Positions 23,361 through 38,300 of a stretch of DNA of 64,000 bases are shown piece by piece. Each line of letters opens with the position of its first letter. Positions within the stretch are counted from its first letter, which is position 1. The DNA comes from Phyto melanocephala (lineage: Eukaryota > Arthropoda > Insecta > Diptera > Rhinophoridae): positions 73,159,043 to 73,223,042 of the forward strand of contig OW799234.1 of NCBI GenBank assembly GCA_941918925.1, given 5' to 3'. Below the pieces are notes generated by a model. It saw only the letters and a program-made list of their open reading frames with translations, searched no databases and had not been told where the DNA came from. A program made the position numbers and the translations under genes.

Positions 23361-26300
23361 GTAAGATATTTTAAACTTATTAATACATATGTATGTATGT
23401 AGATATATAAATTTATACCCTTTATAGTGAGTGCAAAGAGTATACATATATAAGTTCGACATCTCGTTTATAATTTTTAGGTTATAAAGGCCACATCTAA
23501 TATCTAATATTAATTTGCAAAAAAAAAAAGTTTTGCGCGATAACATTTTTTTTTATATATTTGAAATATGTTCCTATCTCATTCTATTCTTTTCACTATC
23601 TTTTGATTATTTTGGTGTCATCACTAGAAAACTTAATAGGAAAAATACGTAAATATTAAAAAAAAGGAGGATCTTCCAATAAGAGTCTAATTTAATATGT
23701 AAAAAATCCATGGGCGTAACTAGAAAAACACAACTATGTATTTACATTTAATATACATAAAAAATTAACTCAGTTTAGATTTTGAAAATAAACGTCGCCA
23801 ACATCAATATCTTTCAATTCCGGTTTGTAGAATACCCAATTCATAAGATCGATGAAAAACGGACTAGTCTGGGTTTTCCTCAACACTATTTGCGGTATTC
23901 TCAGTTGTTCTTTAGCGACATTCACGAGTTCAATTCTTTATGTGAACCAGTTTAACAATTTCTGGAAGATCGTTGACATATTAGTAGTCCACTTGTAAAG
24001 TCTGCTATGATAATAGAGTGATATTTTAGAAAATCGATTTAAACTTTCAGCTGTGATACATATGTGTTCCCATTGTTCATTTAAGGATCATAGGGCCGTA
24101 ATAAAATCCTTTCATCTAGATCTGTTTACCGCGATTATTAACTTCATTCCAGGTAGTTTTTCATATTTTTCGCATCGATTTTAGTTTGTCTGCGCCTGTG
24201 CGAGCTGGTCTTTCTACTATGCGACTGTCCTGGGGGTTTCACTCAATTGTCTTGATATGGAGTTATGAAAATTTGTGTTACTACATAAGATCAAAAAGTA
24301 TTTTTAGCGGATGCCATTTTCTTATAGCAAATAAAATCACACTTAAATAGAAATCTTTTAATTTGTGTTTTTCTTTTAAACGTATCAAGTTCTGCCAATT
24401 TGCTTTTAACATAAACACTTATTCATTTGCATAAAAATAACAACGTGTTTTCAATCGGCGCTATGCATAAATGTTAAATTTAAATAAATAACGTTAGAAA
24501 AATATTATACACTCTTGTTTCTTGTTTATTATCCAAAGTTTTTTTTTTCGATATCGGTTGCTTCTTCTAATGCAGCCTCATATTGGTCTTTTTAAAGAAA
24601 TCTATAACTTATTATCTATCTATAATACCGATAGTAGCTCCTCACATCATTTAATTTTACAGGTACGCCTACACTGATTAAAGAAATCTGAATGATTTAC
24701 CTGTTTTACAAATATTGCTATCCACTTCCGCTTCTCTTGAAGCATTAAATTGACAATATCCGCATTCAGCATTTGCAAAAGTTATTTCGCAACGTGGCTA
24801 CTTTTAAAAGTTTATATATAACTTACAGTTATTTAAAGTTGAACTGTCAAAAAAGAGTTTTGTCGGAGTATTAATATTAGATATAAAAGATATAGGAATA
24901 GTCAAAGTATTGAGGGAGAAAAGAAATATGCATATAAATGAGCGATGCCTAGATTTCCTCCAACAAGATCAATTTTAGACCTAAATTGAATATCGTTGTT
25001 GTCTTCAAATCATATTAAAGAGACAGTAAATTTTGTGTTTACCCAAAAAGCGACTTCTTGGTGATTATTTCTTTATACTAAACTCCATAGTCAAGTTATA
25101 TTAATCACTTCTTATTTGATAGATGGGTGCAAATTCTAATACTAGTATTTAAAACTCAATTGAACCAGCTTCTAGGAATTATCGTTGGGTGGATCCTATT
25201 CATCATATGAAACATAGATCGATAAGATTTAGATAGGTCGCCTGTTGTTAGCTTCATTGTCATATCGATATTTCTGTAATTAGGGAGATAAATAAGATTC
25301 AGATTATTTGAGGTTGCATATGTCAAAAAAAAAAAAAAAAAAAATTGCCAAGCCCAGAACAGCAATCTTATTCTTACAGATGTGCTGTTCCTGGATCACA
25401 CTTACTCTAACTATTTTTTAATATTGGTTTTCGAGGGACTAAACTGAATAGTTCAAATCTCAGATATATGAATGTGTTAATGATAACACAAATATCCGTA
25501 CGGAAAAAGTTTCTGTTTTTCAACAAACAACCATTATCAATATGAAATCATTACTGTAGCTCTTGGTTTCAGTGGAATAGTACTGATTGGTATTATCTCT
25601 AGGCGAGTTGCTAATCAGGTTTTGCCATTATCATTAATTAGTTTGTTAAGAAAATCCGAAATCGCCGCGTTATTTGTGAGTAGAAAGAGTTTGTAATTTT
25701 CTTGTGGCCGATCTAGATGTTGTCGTTTGCTCCGCATGAGTTGCTTTCGCTTTATAACTGGTTTTTTGTTATTCCACTGCTGCACATTTTTTGGTGTTGG
25801 GTAGCTATTATCTTTTTAGGACTGCGACCAAACCGCAGTTCAATTCTTTTAAACCTTCTGTTCCTTATCTTAACAAAATAACTAAGATGACAATGTCAGG
25901 TTTCTAGGAAGTGATTTTTTTATATCACTCATGCAATTTCTCTTTAGTAACACCCAACTTCTTGGGCTTCTGCTTGGCCGATTTTATTCTTGCAAGCCAT
26001 TTCGGCGCGGCTGACAACATTAAACCAAACTTTAATACTTAAACATTTGTGTTTTTTTTTTCCTTTTTCAAGATGATTTAATACAGATGACTACAAAAAG
26101 ATATGTGATAATTTGTAAATTTTTTCCACTTTTTTTGTATGCAAAACTAAACATTAATTTAACATTAATAAATTATTTATAATATTAAAGTAATGTTCAC
26201 TCAATTTTACAAGATAAAAATTTTTTAGCAGAGAAGAAAACTCAGTTTTTTTTCACTTCTTTAAAGCACTTACAATATATTAAAGTTTTTCAAAAAATAG

Positions 26301-29300
26301 GGTTAAAGGTCTACTGATATAAGCACAAGTTAATTGCATATAGGTTATCTTAAACCCAACCACAACATAAATATCATTCTAATAATTTTTAAATTTTTTC
26401 CTTAATTAAACGATAAAAAAAATATTCGTAAATAAATAAATAATTTTATAGCTTCATGATTAACAGATTTATTTGTCTCCATCTTTAAAACGTTAATAAA
26501 AAATCCTCAAAATCAAAACTTTATTACTATTAAAAACAATACAAAAAAAAAACGTCACATTGGTATGGGCGTAAAATTTTATTTCAACAGTTCATGTAAT
26601 GCATTTTCGAACTTATAGCCTAAATTTAAAAATTAAAAAATATAATACAGATAAGAAAGTTCAAATGTAATACTAGAAAATACACAAAAACATTGTTCAA
26701 CTAATACTATCTTATTAAAAAAACATGTGACATATAATGCAACTGCATAATTGCTTTAGCGACATCTTAAGCTAAAGGCAAACAAATAGGAGCTATAAGC
26801 TTAAAGTTTTTTTAATTATATTTTGGTGTGTTCTGCTATCTGATATTAAATGTGGCAGTTATTCAAATGTGATAACAAAACATAAACATTATTATTGATA
26901 AATTCAGGTTATCAATTTTCCTGAATGGTAACACCATATGATATAACACGCGAAAACTTTTATTTTCACAGTGTTATAGAACGAGAATTGAAACCCTGAT
27001 GTATAAATAATAAAATATAATAATATAATTCAGTGAAAACATTTATTAAATAAAACAAGTAAGAGCGCTATATTCGGCCGTGCCGAATCTTATATACCCT
27101 TCACAACGTGTAGTCATGCAATAACAGTAGTTTGTATCACCATTCATCCTATATGAAATACGTATATACATATAAAAAACATACATATATAAAAACATTC
27201 CATTGTAAAATTATAAATTTACGTATGTATGTTTAAAAATAAAAAAAAAATAAAAAAAAAAAAAAAAAAATAAAAAAAATTAAAAAAAAAATAATTAAAA
27301 TAATTAAAATATACATACACTGGCCGACAAAAGTCTACGTACGACCACAATTTTTGGCATTTTAGAAGTCTAAAAACAATAAACAAAAAACTAATGATGC
27401 AGTTTTGTTTCAAATTCAATTTTATTCATGTAAGCAAAAAAAAATATATTTTCCAACATTAACTTAAAAAATTATCTAAGAAAAACAATTAAAATACGTT
27501 GACAAAAGTCTACATACGATATTCAAGGTAACATAAAAACTTATTTCAAGTATTAAAAACTACCACTAATTTTTAAAATTAATACTTAGTTGGGCCACCA
27601 TGGGCATCTATGACTGCCTGTAACCTTCCTGGCATCAAATTACCTAAATTTTCTAACTCTGTAGATGAAATATTTTGCCATTCTTCGTAAAGCTTCAGTC
27701 TCAGCATTGGGGCACTAGTAATATTAGGATTTTTCGTTGTAGTATCTCCCACACGTGCTCAATAACGTTCAAGTCCGGACTTTGTGGTGGTGTGTACAAT
27801 TGTCGTGGAGCATGGTACAGCAACCAATCTTTGACAATTAACGCCGTATGCTTCGGATCGTTGTCTTGTTGTAATATCCAACTTTCACCAAAACTTAAAT
27901 TATCAACCGATTGTTTCAAATTTTGTTCTAGAATAGATTTGTATTGATACCGATCCATATTACCCTCAATAAAAACCAGGTTTCCTACTCCAGAAGCAGC
28001 CACAGCACCCCAAACCATTACACTACCTCCGCCGTGTTTAATTATACTAACTAAGTTTTTAGGATCCAACGCTGTATTTATTTTTCGCCAAACTTTACCT
28101 CTCCCATCACTTCCAAATATGTTATATTTGAATTCGTCAGTGAATAAAACTCGTTTCCAGAAATCAAATCCCTTTTCAATATGGTTTTTAGCAAACTCCA
28201 AACGAAGTTTACGATTTTTTTCACTTATTAGGGATTTTTTCTAGGAGTTCTGCTGTGGTAACCATTATTATTTAAGGGTCTTTGTATGGTTCGTGGATGT
28301 ACAATTATTTCTGATCTTCTGGCTAGCTCTTCGGCCAATTTCGAAGCATTCACCTTTAAAATAAAGCTAACGTCTCTTCGATTGAGTTTCTTTGGACGAC
28401 CACTACGCAGCTTACTTTCAATAGTACCAGTACTTTTATAATTGCTGAATATTGTTTGAACAGTAGATTTACTTAAATTCAATAGCTTTGATATTTCACC
28501 AAATGATTTTTTTTCATTTTTGTACTTTACAACAAAATTTCTTACTTCAATTTAAATTTCTTTGCGACAAGCCATTTTTCCGTTTTAATATTAACTAAAT
28601 CACTCTAATTCACTACTAAAAAGAATATAAATCAATCCTTTAACGCAATAATAGAAGTAAAAAATAAATAACGGCACTTTTCTGTTAGTATTCAACAACA
28701 GTAACAATTGCTTGTTTGTCGTATGTAGACTTTTGTCAACGTATTTTAATTGTTTTTCTTGGATAATTTTTTAAGTTAATGTTGGAAAATATATTTTTTT
28801 TGCTTATATCAATAAAATTGAATTTTGAACAAAACTGCATCATTAGTTTTTTATTTAACGTTTTTAGACTTCTAAAATGTCAAAAATTGTGGTCGTACGT
28901 AGACTTTTGTCGGCCACTGTATATACTTTAAAAAAAATTAAAAAAAAAATAATTAAAATATACATATTTAATAAATATAAAACAAAAAAAAAATAATAAT
29001 AAAAATATGAATACATAATATGTATATTAAATAAAAAAAATAAATAAATAAAAAAGTTTAAAAAAAATAATATAAAAAAAAACAAAAAAGAGCGCTATAT
29101 TCGGCCGTGCCGAATCTTATATACCCTTCACAACGTGTAGTCATGCAATACCAGTAGTTTGTATCACCATTCATCTCATATGAAATACGTACATATATAA
29201 AAACATCCCATTGTAAAATTATAAATTTACGTAAGTATGTATGTATGTTAAAAAAAAATTAAAAAAAAAAATTAAGAAAAAAAATTTAAAAAAAAATAAT

Positions 29301-32300
29301 TAATATAAATAATATATATAAAACAAAAAAAATTTAAAAACAAAAAAAAAATTAAAAAAAAATAATAATATAAATAATATATAAAATAAAAAATAAATAA
29401 ATAAAAAATTAAAAAAAAAAATATAAAAAAAAATTAAAAAAATTTTTTTGGCTCAGCTGGGATTCGATGCCATGCTTACTCTAAGCAGTATACATGTTTG
29501 TATGTATGTTGTTGTTGTAATGTTGTTTTTGTGAAAAAAAATCGAGGTGGTCGTGGTTTTTTGCTCATATCTTTTTTTGTTTATGTACCGATGTTTCTGA
29601 TTTTCAATACCGATCTACTCCCGAATATTTCTGATATTTTAATACCTCACCCCGGTCCAGGCGATATCGGGGGGCTTTAAAAAGTTGATTTCAACATACA
29701 CACGGACAGACTGACAGAGCTTAATCGACTCCCCTATTCATAAGCTTTCAGAAAATATATACTTTATGGGGTCGGAAATGAAAATTGTAGAAATTTCACA
29801 CGGAATGACAAACCTATATATACCCTTTTTCACTGTATGAATGGTATAAAAAGAGAATATCCAAAAATATCGCCAACTATATTGCTATATTGAAAACTCA
29901 AACAGCCCAAATCCGAACTTGTTACATAATTTTAGTATTGCCTTACTGGGTTTTATCGGCTACAGAGTATTTCGTATAATTCGTATTGCTTCAGCCGATT
30001 GCCTTGAGCTGTAAGCTTTGTCTGTTTCTGGTTCCATCGATCTAATTTTTCTTGTACCGTTAAGTAACACTGCACCAGTCAAATTTCAAAGTTTAAGCAA
30101 GTTCTGTTAGACAGTGAAATATGTAAAGCTAAAAACAAAAAATTATAAAAAAGTGAACATAAAAAAATATAGGTTTTTAAGGAAACAAACATTGCTCGAA
30201 AGTACTATACTATAGCTGTTTTCAATCTCTAGAGAATCTCATGGAAACGTAATTGGTACATTGACTCCGCCGAATGCTCTCTCCCAATTGATGAGGACAG
30301 AATTGGGTGTGCTCTAGAGTGTTTTGATCTGTATAAGTCTCCGGGTCCCGATGGTATTGTTCCAGAAAATCTGCTGCAGAATATGGAAAAGATGGCTACT
30401 TAGAATTTTTAAAGCATGTTTGAGTTGGTTGAGTTATATGTGCCTGAATCCTGGTCCATCCCAGTCTATCAATTTTTGTAAAACTTCACCGTTAACACTT
30501 TGCTCATGGAATACTCTCTGCCGAACTGCATTAAGGGGCCCTTGAACTGCTTAGACGAAGCAGTAATTATAGCGGTTTAAATGTCCCTCAAAGCATAATC
30601 TGGAAGCAAGAATACGCCGCCAGCAACACCGCGCATTAAACAATCCATTTATTGTAGCAACAATTTCCAGAATAAATTATCTCAAGAAATTCTGATGTCA
30701 ACTGACCACCAAGATTATGCGATCTATTGCACTGCTACATTTTTCTTTGAGTTTTGTGAGTTCTCGTTTTTATGCAAACAAACCAGAAACAATTTCTGAG
30801 TTCAAATCCGAGATCCATCACGTAATCGGTGGGATACAGCCACATCTGTGTTGGAAAGTCATGGGAAATGACTTTTCATCGCAGCAGTAGGCCTATTTGA
30901 CTGATATTTCATTCCATACTTAATCGGAACATGTCTTGCTTTCATTCCAATAAAATAATCACAACTATCTCAAAAAATACGTATTTTATTTTAAAATTAA
31001 AAATTTCATTCATAGTGAGTCACATTTTAGTTTTTATTTTCTTGTAAGCAACAAGCAGCAGTCACGTCTACATTTACTTTTTTTCAATCATTTATCTTTT
31101 ATATTTCCTTTAGTCGATATAACCGATAACGAAATTACTGAAATTACGTAGTGGGTATCACAGAAATTACGTAGTAGGTTCTCACCTTTTTTATTATACC
31201 CTTCACAGAGAGTGTAAAGTTAATACATATAGGTTTAACATTCCAGCAACGATTAAGCAATGTCCGTGCGTATGTTCAATAGTCCCATAACCTCGGTTTC
31301 TTTCCATATTGTTACCACAAAAATTGAAAATTTTCAGCGTAGTCTTGATGAACATATGGCGAAACATACTGGCGTACAACTCTATTCATGTCCATATTGC
31401 GGCAAAGATTCACGATCGAAATCAAATATGTACGTACACATCAAAAGGAAGCATCCTAATGAATGGTTGAAATCCAAAATGGAGCGTTTGAATTTAACAT
31501 CTGTAAATAATGCTTTGAAGGATAGTGAACAGAAATAATGATTACATTCAATATTTAATTAAAAACTACAAATTTTCTTAAATATGTGCATACATACACA
31601 TTTAAAATTAATGTGATGAAAAAAGTAAATTTTTTTTTATTCATTAAGTCTTGTCTTATAAAATTGTTCTAATTTTATTTTAAATTTTTCGCTATTATAT
31701 TTGATACATATTAAAAAGTTATAAAGTAATATGTATGCACATATGTATAAACATGTGTATATAAGTATGAACGTATGTATGTATGTACGTATTTCATATT
31801 TATGAGATGAATGGTTTTACAAACAATTGTTATTGCATGACTACACGTTGTGAAGGGTATATAAGATTCGGAACGGCCGAATATAGCACTCTTACTTGTT
31901 TTTAATAAAATTTCTCAAAATTATATACATACATATATTTTTAAATTAAATTCTATATAGATTTTCATCGGAAAGCAGTTGTAAACATCATATTACCCGT
32001 TTTCATAATAATTCCCATCATGTATGTGATATGTGTGGTCGTTTATATAAAACAAAAGATGCTTTCGAACGTCACTGTAATGAACATCTCGGTATAGTTT
32101 CTCAAGCCGTACAGTGTTCAATATGCGATATATGGCTTAAAAATAAAAGCAGCTTGCGTGTACATCGTTTTACCCATGAAGATCTATCAATATCGTGCGA
32201 CATTTGTGGACGCCTATTTAAAACTAAACTAAGATTATATAGCCATAAAATCTATTGGCATACATTGGATACAAATCTACAATGTAGTTTTTGCAATAAA

Positions 32301-35300
32301 GTTTTTCGCTTAAAACGCAGTCTTGATGAACATATGGCGAAACATACTGGCGTACATCTCTATTCATGTCCACATTGCGGCAAAGATTCACGATCGAAAT
32401 CAAATATGTACGTACACATCAAAAAGAAGCATCCGAATGAATGGTTGAAATCCAAAATGGACCGTTTGAATTTAACATTTGTAAATAATGCTTCGAAGGA
32501 TAGTGAACAGAAATAATGATTACATTCAATATTTGATTAAAAACTACAAATTTTCTTAATTATGAACATACACATTAAAAATTAATGTGATGAAAAAAGT
32601 AAATTTTTTTTATTCATTTGAGTCTTGTCTTATAAAATTGTTTTTATATTATTTTAAAATTTTCGCTATTACATTTAAAACATAATATATATTAATCTAT
32701 ATACATATATAAAAATCAATGTGTGTTTGTATGTTTGTTTGTGCTTTATAGACGGTTAAACGGCTGGACCGATTTCCTTGAAATTTCCACAATAATTATA
32801 ACAATATTCTGAATAAATATAGCTTTATCTCTCATTTGCGAAAAAAATATGGCTTTATCTCTGATTTCGCAAAATTTTAAATATGGCCTTACCTCTCAAT
32901 GATTGGGCAATAAGGCCATTATGGCTTTATCTCCCATTCAATTGAGCAATAAAGCCATCATGGCCTTATCTCACATGGTACCTATATTAAAATATTTAAG
33001 TTCAATTTATTAGCTAAAACTACTACCATATGCCTACTTTTTTTATTAATTAATTTTATTTTTGCACATACATATATCTTTCTGGTCAGTGTTATTATAA
33101 TGCGAGAATATAGAGGTGACACACCCACTTTAACGCCTACTTCCCATAGAACGTTTTTTCTTAAATTTACATAATTTCTCTATGGACAGAGATATTGGAA
33201 GAATGAACGACCCTACATTGAAATATCGAAGTTTAATTCGTTAGCTGAAACTACTTTGATACGCCTATTTTTTTTTTACATAATTTACTATTAATCAAAT
33301 TTAAAAGCTCATCAAAGAGGCAGAATTAGATGTGTGATAATGCTATTTTGCATATACAGCTTTTTAGTTAATGTTATTGTAATGCCAGAAAATGAAGGTA
33401 ACATGCCCACTTTAACGCCCACCTCCCATAACGCATTATTCTAAAATTATATATATTCTCTATGGACAAATATTTCGTTAGAATTAAGGACTCTATTTCA
33501 GAATATATATATTAAGTACATTAGTAGAAATTACTTTAACATGCCTTTTTTAACGCCCACTTCTCACATATACCACTATCAATGAAACTAAAAAGCTAAT
33601 AAAACCGACAAAATTAGAAGTACGATGATGAAATTTAGAGTAATTACTTTCTGGTTGATTTTATTTTAATTTTACAAAACAAAGGTGAGAAGCATACTTT
33701 AACGCTCACCCACCGATTTATCTTAAATTCATATTATTTCAATAAGGGCAAAAATAACTTTATAATGGATTATCTAACAGTGTTTTCACACTTAAGGTTT
33801 TAATATTAAATTCGGTTTTAACGTTAAAACCAATCATTAAAACCTGGTTTTAACATACAAAATAATTTTGTTAAAACCATCTTGAAAACTTTTTTATTTT
33901 TTTATTTTATAAATATGAGATTAAAAATAACTGATAACGTTAGAGGGCTATTAATTAAAAAAAATAGTTTAACAAGTGAAATAAAGCAATGGATGCAGCA
34001 ACAATAACATAAAAAAATAATATCTCCATAAATGTCAACCACTTTTCAACTATTCAGTTACAGGAAATAAAATAATTTCTATTTTGGAGCGTATTGTAAA
34101 AATTTCTTAGTTTTTCATACAAACAAAAACAGCTGAAATACAGCGTTTGAAACCAATATTTTAACAAAAGTATTAAAAAAATATAGGGTGTTTTTTTAAG
34201 CCCGATAGAACTTGAAATTGTAAAAAATAACACAAAAAATTAAATTGTAATCAAAATTTTTTTTTTATTCGAAAGATCAATACGTGACATTAACATTTGA
34301 AAATGATTTCGGGCATATGGGCACCGCGGCTGTTCTTGACGAAGCGCATTCTGGACGTCCGTTGTTTTATCGCAAAATTGTGTTCAGCGATGAGGCGCAT
34401 TTTTGGCTTAACGGGTTTGTTAATAAGCAAAATTGCCGCATATGGAGCGAGACCAATCCACAAGAGACTCTACAGACTCCATTACATCCAGAAAAATGCA
34501 CCGTTTGGTGCGGTTTTCACGCTGGTGGCATCATCGGACCTTATTTCTTCAAAATGAGGCCGGAGCTCGCGTTACGGTCAATGGAGATCGCTACCGCACC
34601 ATGATCATTGATTTTTTGTTTGAAAATATGGATGACATTGATCCGGAGGAGATGTGGTTTCAACAGGATGGCGCTACGTGCCATACGGCGAACGCAACCA
34701 TCGACTTATTGAAATCAAAATTTGGCGATAAGTTGATTTCGAGAAATGGACCTGTCAATTGGCCTCCAAGGTCGTGCGATTTGACACCTCTCGATTATTT
34801 CCTGTGGGGCTACGTGAAGTCACTGGTTTATGCTGATAAACCAGCAACAATTGACGCCTTGGAGGCCAGCATTGTTCGTGTTATTCGTGACATACGGCCA
34901 GCAGTGCTCGAAAAAGTGGCCCAAAATTGGACGTCCAGAATGCGCCTCGTCAAGAACAGCCACGGTGCCCATATGCCCGAAATCATTTTCAAATGTTAAT
35001 GTCACGTATTGATCTTTCGAATAAAAAAAAAATTTTGATTACAATTTAATTTTTTGTGTTATTTTTTACAATTTCAAGTTCTATCGGGCTTAAAAAAACA
35101 CCCTTTACTTCAAGAAATACACATATTTTTAAGGGAAATTAATTTTTTTACTGTGAGTGTAAACCTGATTTAACTAAACGCAAAATCAGCTGTTAGTGGT
35201 TTTAAGGTTAAAACAATGATTTAACTTTTAAGTGTGAAAACACTATAAGTTGAATTCAAACATTTTTTAAATTATTTTAAAATAAGGAGGTGCCATGCCC

Positions 35301-38300
35301 ACACAATGTTAATATTGTTTTTAAACAACCTCTAGCATTAATTCATGTTCTTCAGTTTCCGTAAAAATACAACATTATAGTAAAAAAGAGTGAGTAGCAT
35401 CACTGTTAATGTAGAAATACTTAAGGTTCCATTATAAGACTAAATTTAAGCGAATAAGTTGATAAATTGGAGTTACACAAAGAAAGTTATATACATTTAA
35501 GTACAAAAAGATTATTGCATAGCGATTACTGTTAATAACAAAATAATACATTTTATATTATAAAAATACACAAAATTGGTGGTGGGTATCTTAAATTCGG
35601 CATAGCCGAATATAGTGCACTTACTTGTTTTTAAAGTCAACCTGTTTACAATTATATTATTATTTTGGAAAGTAAAAATTTTCTTCTCTTTGACTTGACG
35701 TCTATTATTTTGTATAAAATTTATAATAGAAATGTTATACGTAGAGATTTTAAATATAAAATTTATAATACATATTATATGTATATACATATATCGGGTG
35801 ACCCAACTAGAACGCAATTTTTAAATTTTAAATGAAACACAGATATTTAAAAAAAAAAATCGTGAAACTTTATTATATCGCAAAGTAGACAGAATGAGGT
35901 TATGTATGGAACAATATATCGTGCAGATGGCCGCCGCGGCTTTGTTGGCACACACGCGATCTTTTAATGAAATTTTCAATGACCTTTTTGAATAAATGCT
36001 GCGGTATTTCATTAATGCAGCGTCCAATTTCCTCTTTTAAGGCTTGAGTCGTCGTCGGCTTATTCGCGTAAACCATTGACTTAAAAAAACCCCAAAGAAA
36101 AAAATCTAAAGGTGTTAAATCACACGATCTAGGCGGCCAATTCTGGCCTCCAAAACGCTAAATAACACGACCGGGAAATGACTGATGCAGCAATTGAATT
36201 GTTTCTCTGGCTGTATGACATGTGGCGCCATCTTGTTGAAACCACATGCCCTCCACATTCATTTCTTCAATTCTAGGCAAGAAAAAACTGGTTATCATTT
36301 CACGATACCGAACACCATTGACTGTTTGCGCTTGACCTGCCTCATTTTCATAAAAAAAGGTCCAATGATTCCTCCAGCCCAAAAACCACACCACACAGTG
36401 ACACGTTGAGGATGCATTTGCTTCTCGCGAATTTTCCTCACCCCAAATGCGACAATTCTGCCTATTGACGAAGCCATCAAGATGGAAATGGGATGATCGC
36501 AATTTCCGAACTGTAGCCGCAAAAATTTCACCATTTTGGTAAAACAATTTCACAATGAGATTGCGTTGTTCATTCGTGTAGCGCTCCATTTTTACTGACC
36601 TCGTATCTTCTACTAGCAAACAATAACAATTATTCAAATGTCAAACAATGACAATGTTGTTTTTAAGGATATTTAGGAAAGTTAATAAAAATCTATCAGC
36701 TCGACTTTTCGCAATACAGTATAACCTCTGTAGTCCGGACAATCGCTAATTCGGACTATCCCGTACTCTGGACAGTTAAATGTTTTGGACAGTTTAAAAA
36801 TTTTACCTTTGTAATCCGGACATTACTTTGTTTTGAGTTTGTTGTTTCGTTATTGTACGTTATTTTAAATATTGAAAAAAACCAAGACGCCGACAATTCT
36901 CTAGGAATCAGGTGTCAAATAAAGAAGCTATTGATCTGTTCGTAAGAACAATTGTATGGGCTTAACAAACCAATGCGACTGATAAGAAAAAAATTTTTTT
37001 AAATGAATTTAAAAACAAAGCTGAAAAACTGCATAATAAAAATTGTGTCCAAAAAAAATCAGTTCGTATTTCAATTCATAATTTTTTTTTTTACTAACCT
37101 AATTTGCATATTTTTAGTCTTTTTTATAAATTAATTTTTTAATTGTACATACGAATCTCTGACAATTATGTGTGAAAAATAATATCAGCCAAATCTCGCC
37201 ACAACTTTTGCTGAAATTTGCGCAATTTGGCAATTCTTCCGATTGTGGACACATTTGAGCATTATGCACGATATACAATTTGGAACGCACATTTTCGTAA
37301 AAGGCTTCAACAATCTTAACACGCTTCTTAATTGTGTACTTCTTTATTTCACTATATCACTTTGCTCCTTCTTCTTATTAAGTTCATTTTCAGTACTTAG
37401 GAGAATTTCGTCATAAGTCGCGATAATTTTGTATAGATGAATATTGTTGTGGTTCTGAATAATCACTATAGTACAGGACTGGACGGGAAGTAGACAACAT
37501 ATTAGGATAAATTAATTTATACCGGTTTGTTTTGTTAAAAGCACAAAAATAACATCAAGATGATTCGAAGGTTCTCGCCAGATCATTGGTGTTTGATACT
37601 TGAATTGATCCGTTTCTTGTCTTCCCATAACCTTAAATACTATACACTGTTGTTACATACAGTATTAGTAATCCAGTACTTGCCACGGGTTTAATTTCTA
37701 AATTCGAAGTATTCAAAATGCACTTGTTTAATGAACTCTGACACACTTTTTCTATTGTTTATAAGGATGTATACGCTATATAGATGGGATTGATTTTACA
37801 CGTGCTTCTTGACGTAGACATTGCACAATTTATGTGTTGACTTATTAAATCCCAGAAAATCTTTACTTACCTAGTAAGTTAGCAAGTAATATTGGAGATA
37901 CACATAAACTAGTTACTTTTCGACCGAATAACTACTTATTTTTGTTTGAGTTGTCCCAGAAATCATGACCCTCGCTTACAAATGAACTTACAAAAAGCAA
38001 TAAAATAAGTAGTTACCAATAAAGCTGAATTATAGCTGGATATTTTTATACTGTTGCAATACAAAAAATTTATAAAAATTATAATTTTGGGCGTATTATA
38101 ATATTAATGAAGGTTATTTAAAGTTAACTGCTTAAAAATATATACATATAAAAAGTATTTACGAAGGTCATAACCAATAGGCCATTACTCTGTACTTTAA
38201 AATAATGATGTTGGTAACGACCCCTCATTACTATGTAATATATGAAGTAATGACAACCTATTACACAATTTCAAAAAGATTTTGCTGGGATGTTAATGGT

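Larger units (their letters stand above)
27054..29085 (+). repeat. Dispersed repeat R, copy d1, split by a Tc1-like element
   Basis: Starts ACAAGTAAGAGCGCTATATT with TCGGCCGTGCCGAATC. The A-rich middle is interrupted at 27318-28919. The copy is truncated and is followed directly by a second R copy. Confidence 0.8.
23361..31960. other. Intron between common exons and first terminal exon
   Basis: 23361-26570 contains short decayed minus-strand coding-like pieces (for example TSPFFIDLMNWVFYKPELKD around 23830) but nothing I can classify. A fragment resembling the end of repeat R lies at 23415-23450. The rest is the transposons listed separately. Confidence 0.55.
32690..35480. repeat. Degenerate tandem-repeat element J, interrupted
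   Basis: Starts near TTAATCTATATACATATATA and CAATGTGTGTTTGT. It then has palindromic 40-50-bp units (ATGGCTTTATCTC, AGCAATAAAGCCATCATGG) and larger repeats with CCCACTTTAACGCC(T/C)AC near 33125, 33405, 33555 and 33700. The pattern resumes with GAGGTGCCATGCCCACA at 35287, beyond an inserted TIR element. No genes. Confidence 0.6.

Noticed and set aside
31260..31538. A fourth usable terminal finger exon
   Set aside because: It lacks the half finger and four fingers, and the only adjacent acceptor (TTTTCAG at 31337) joins out of frame with exon 4.
34284..34604. Intact transposase start reading MTLTFENDFGHMG
   Set aside because: This is translation of the reverse complement of the transposase 3' end within the left inverted arm, not a true N-terminus.
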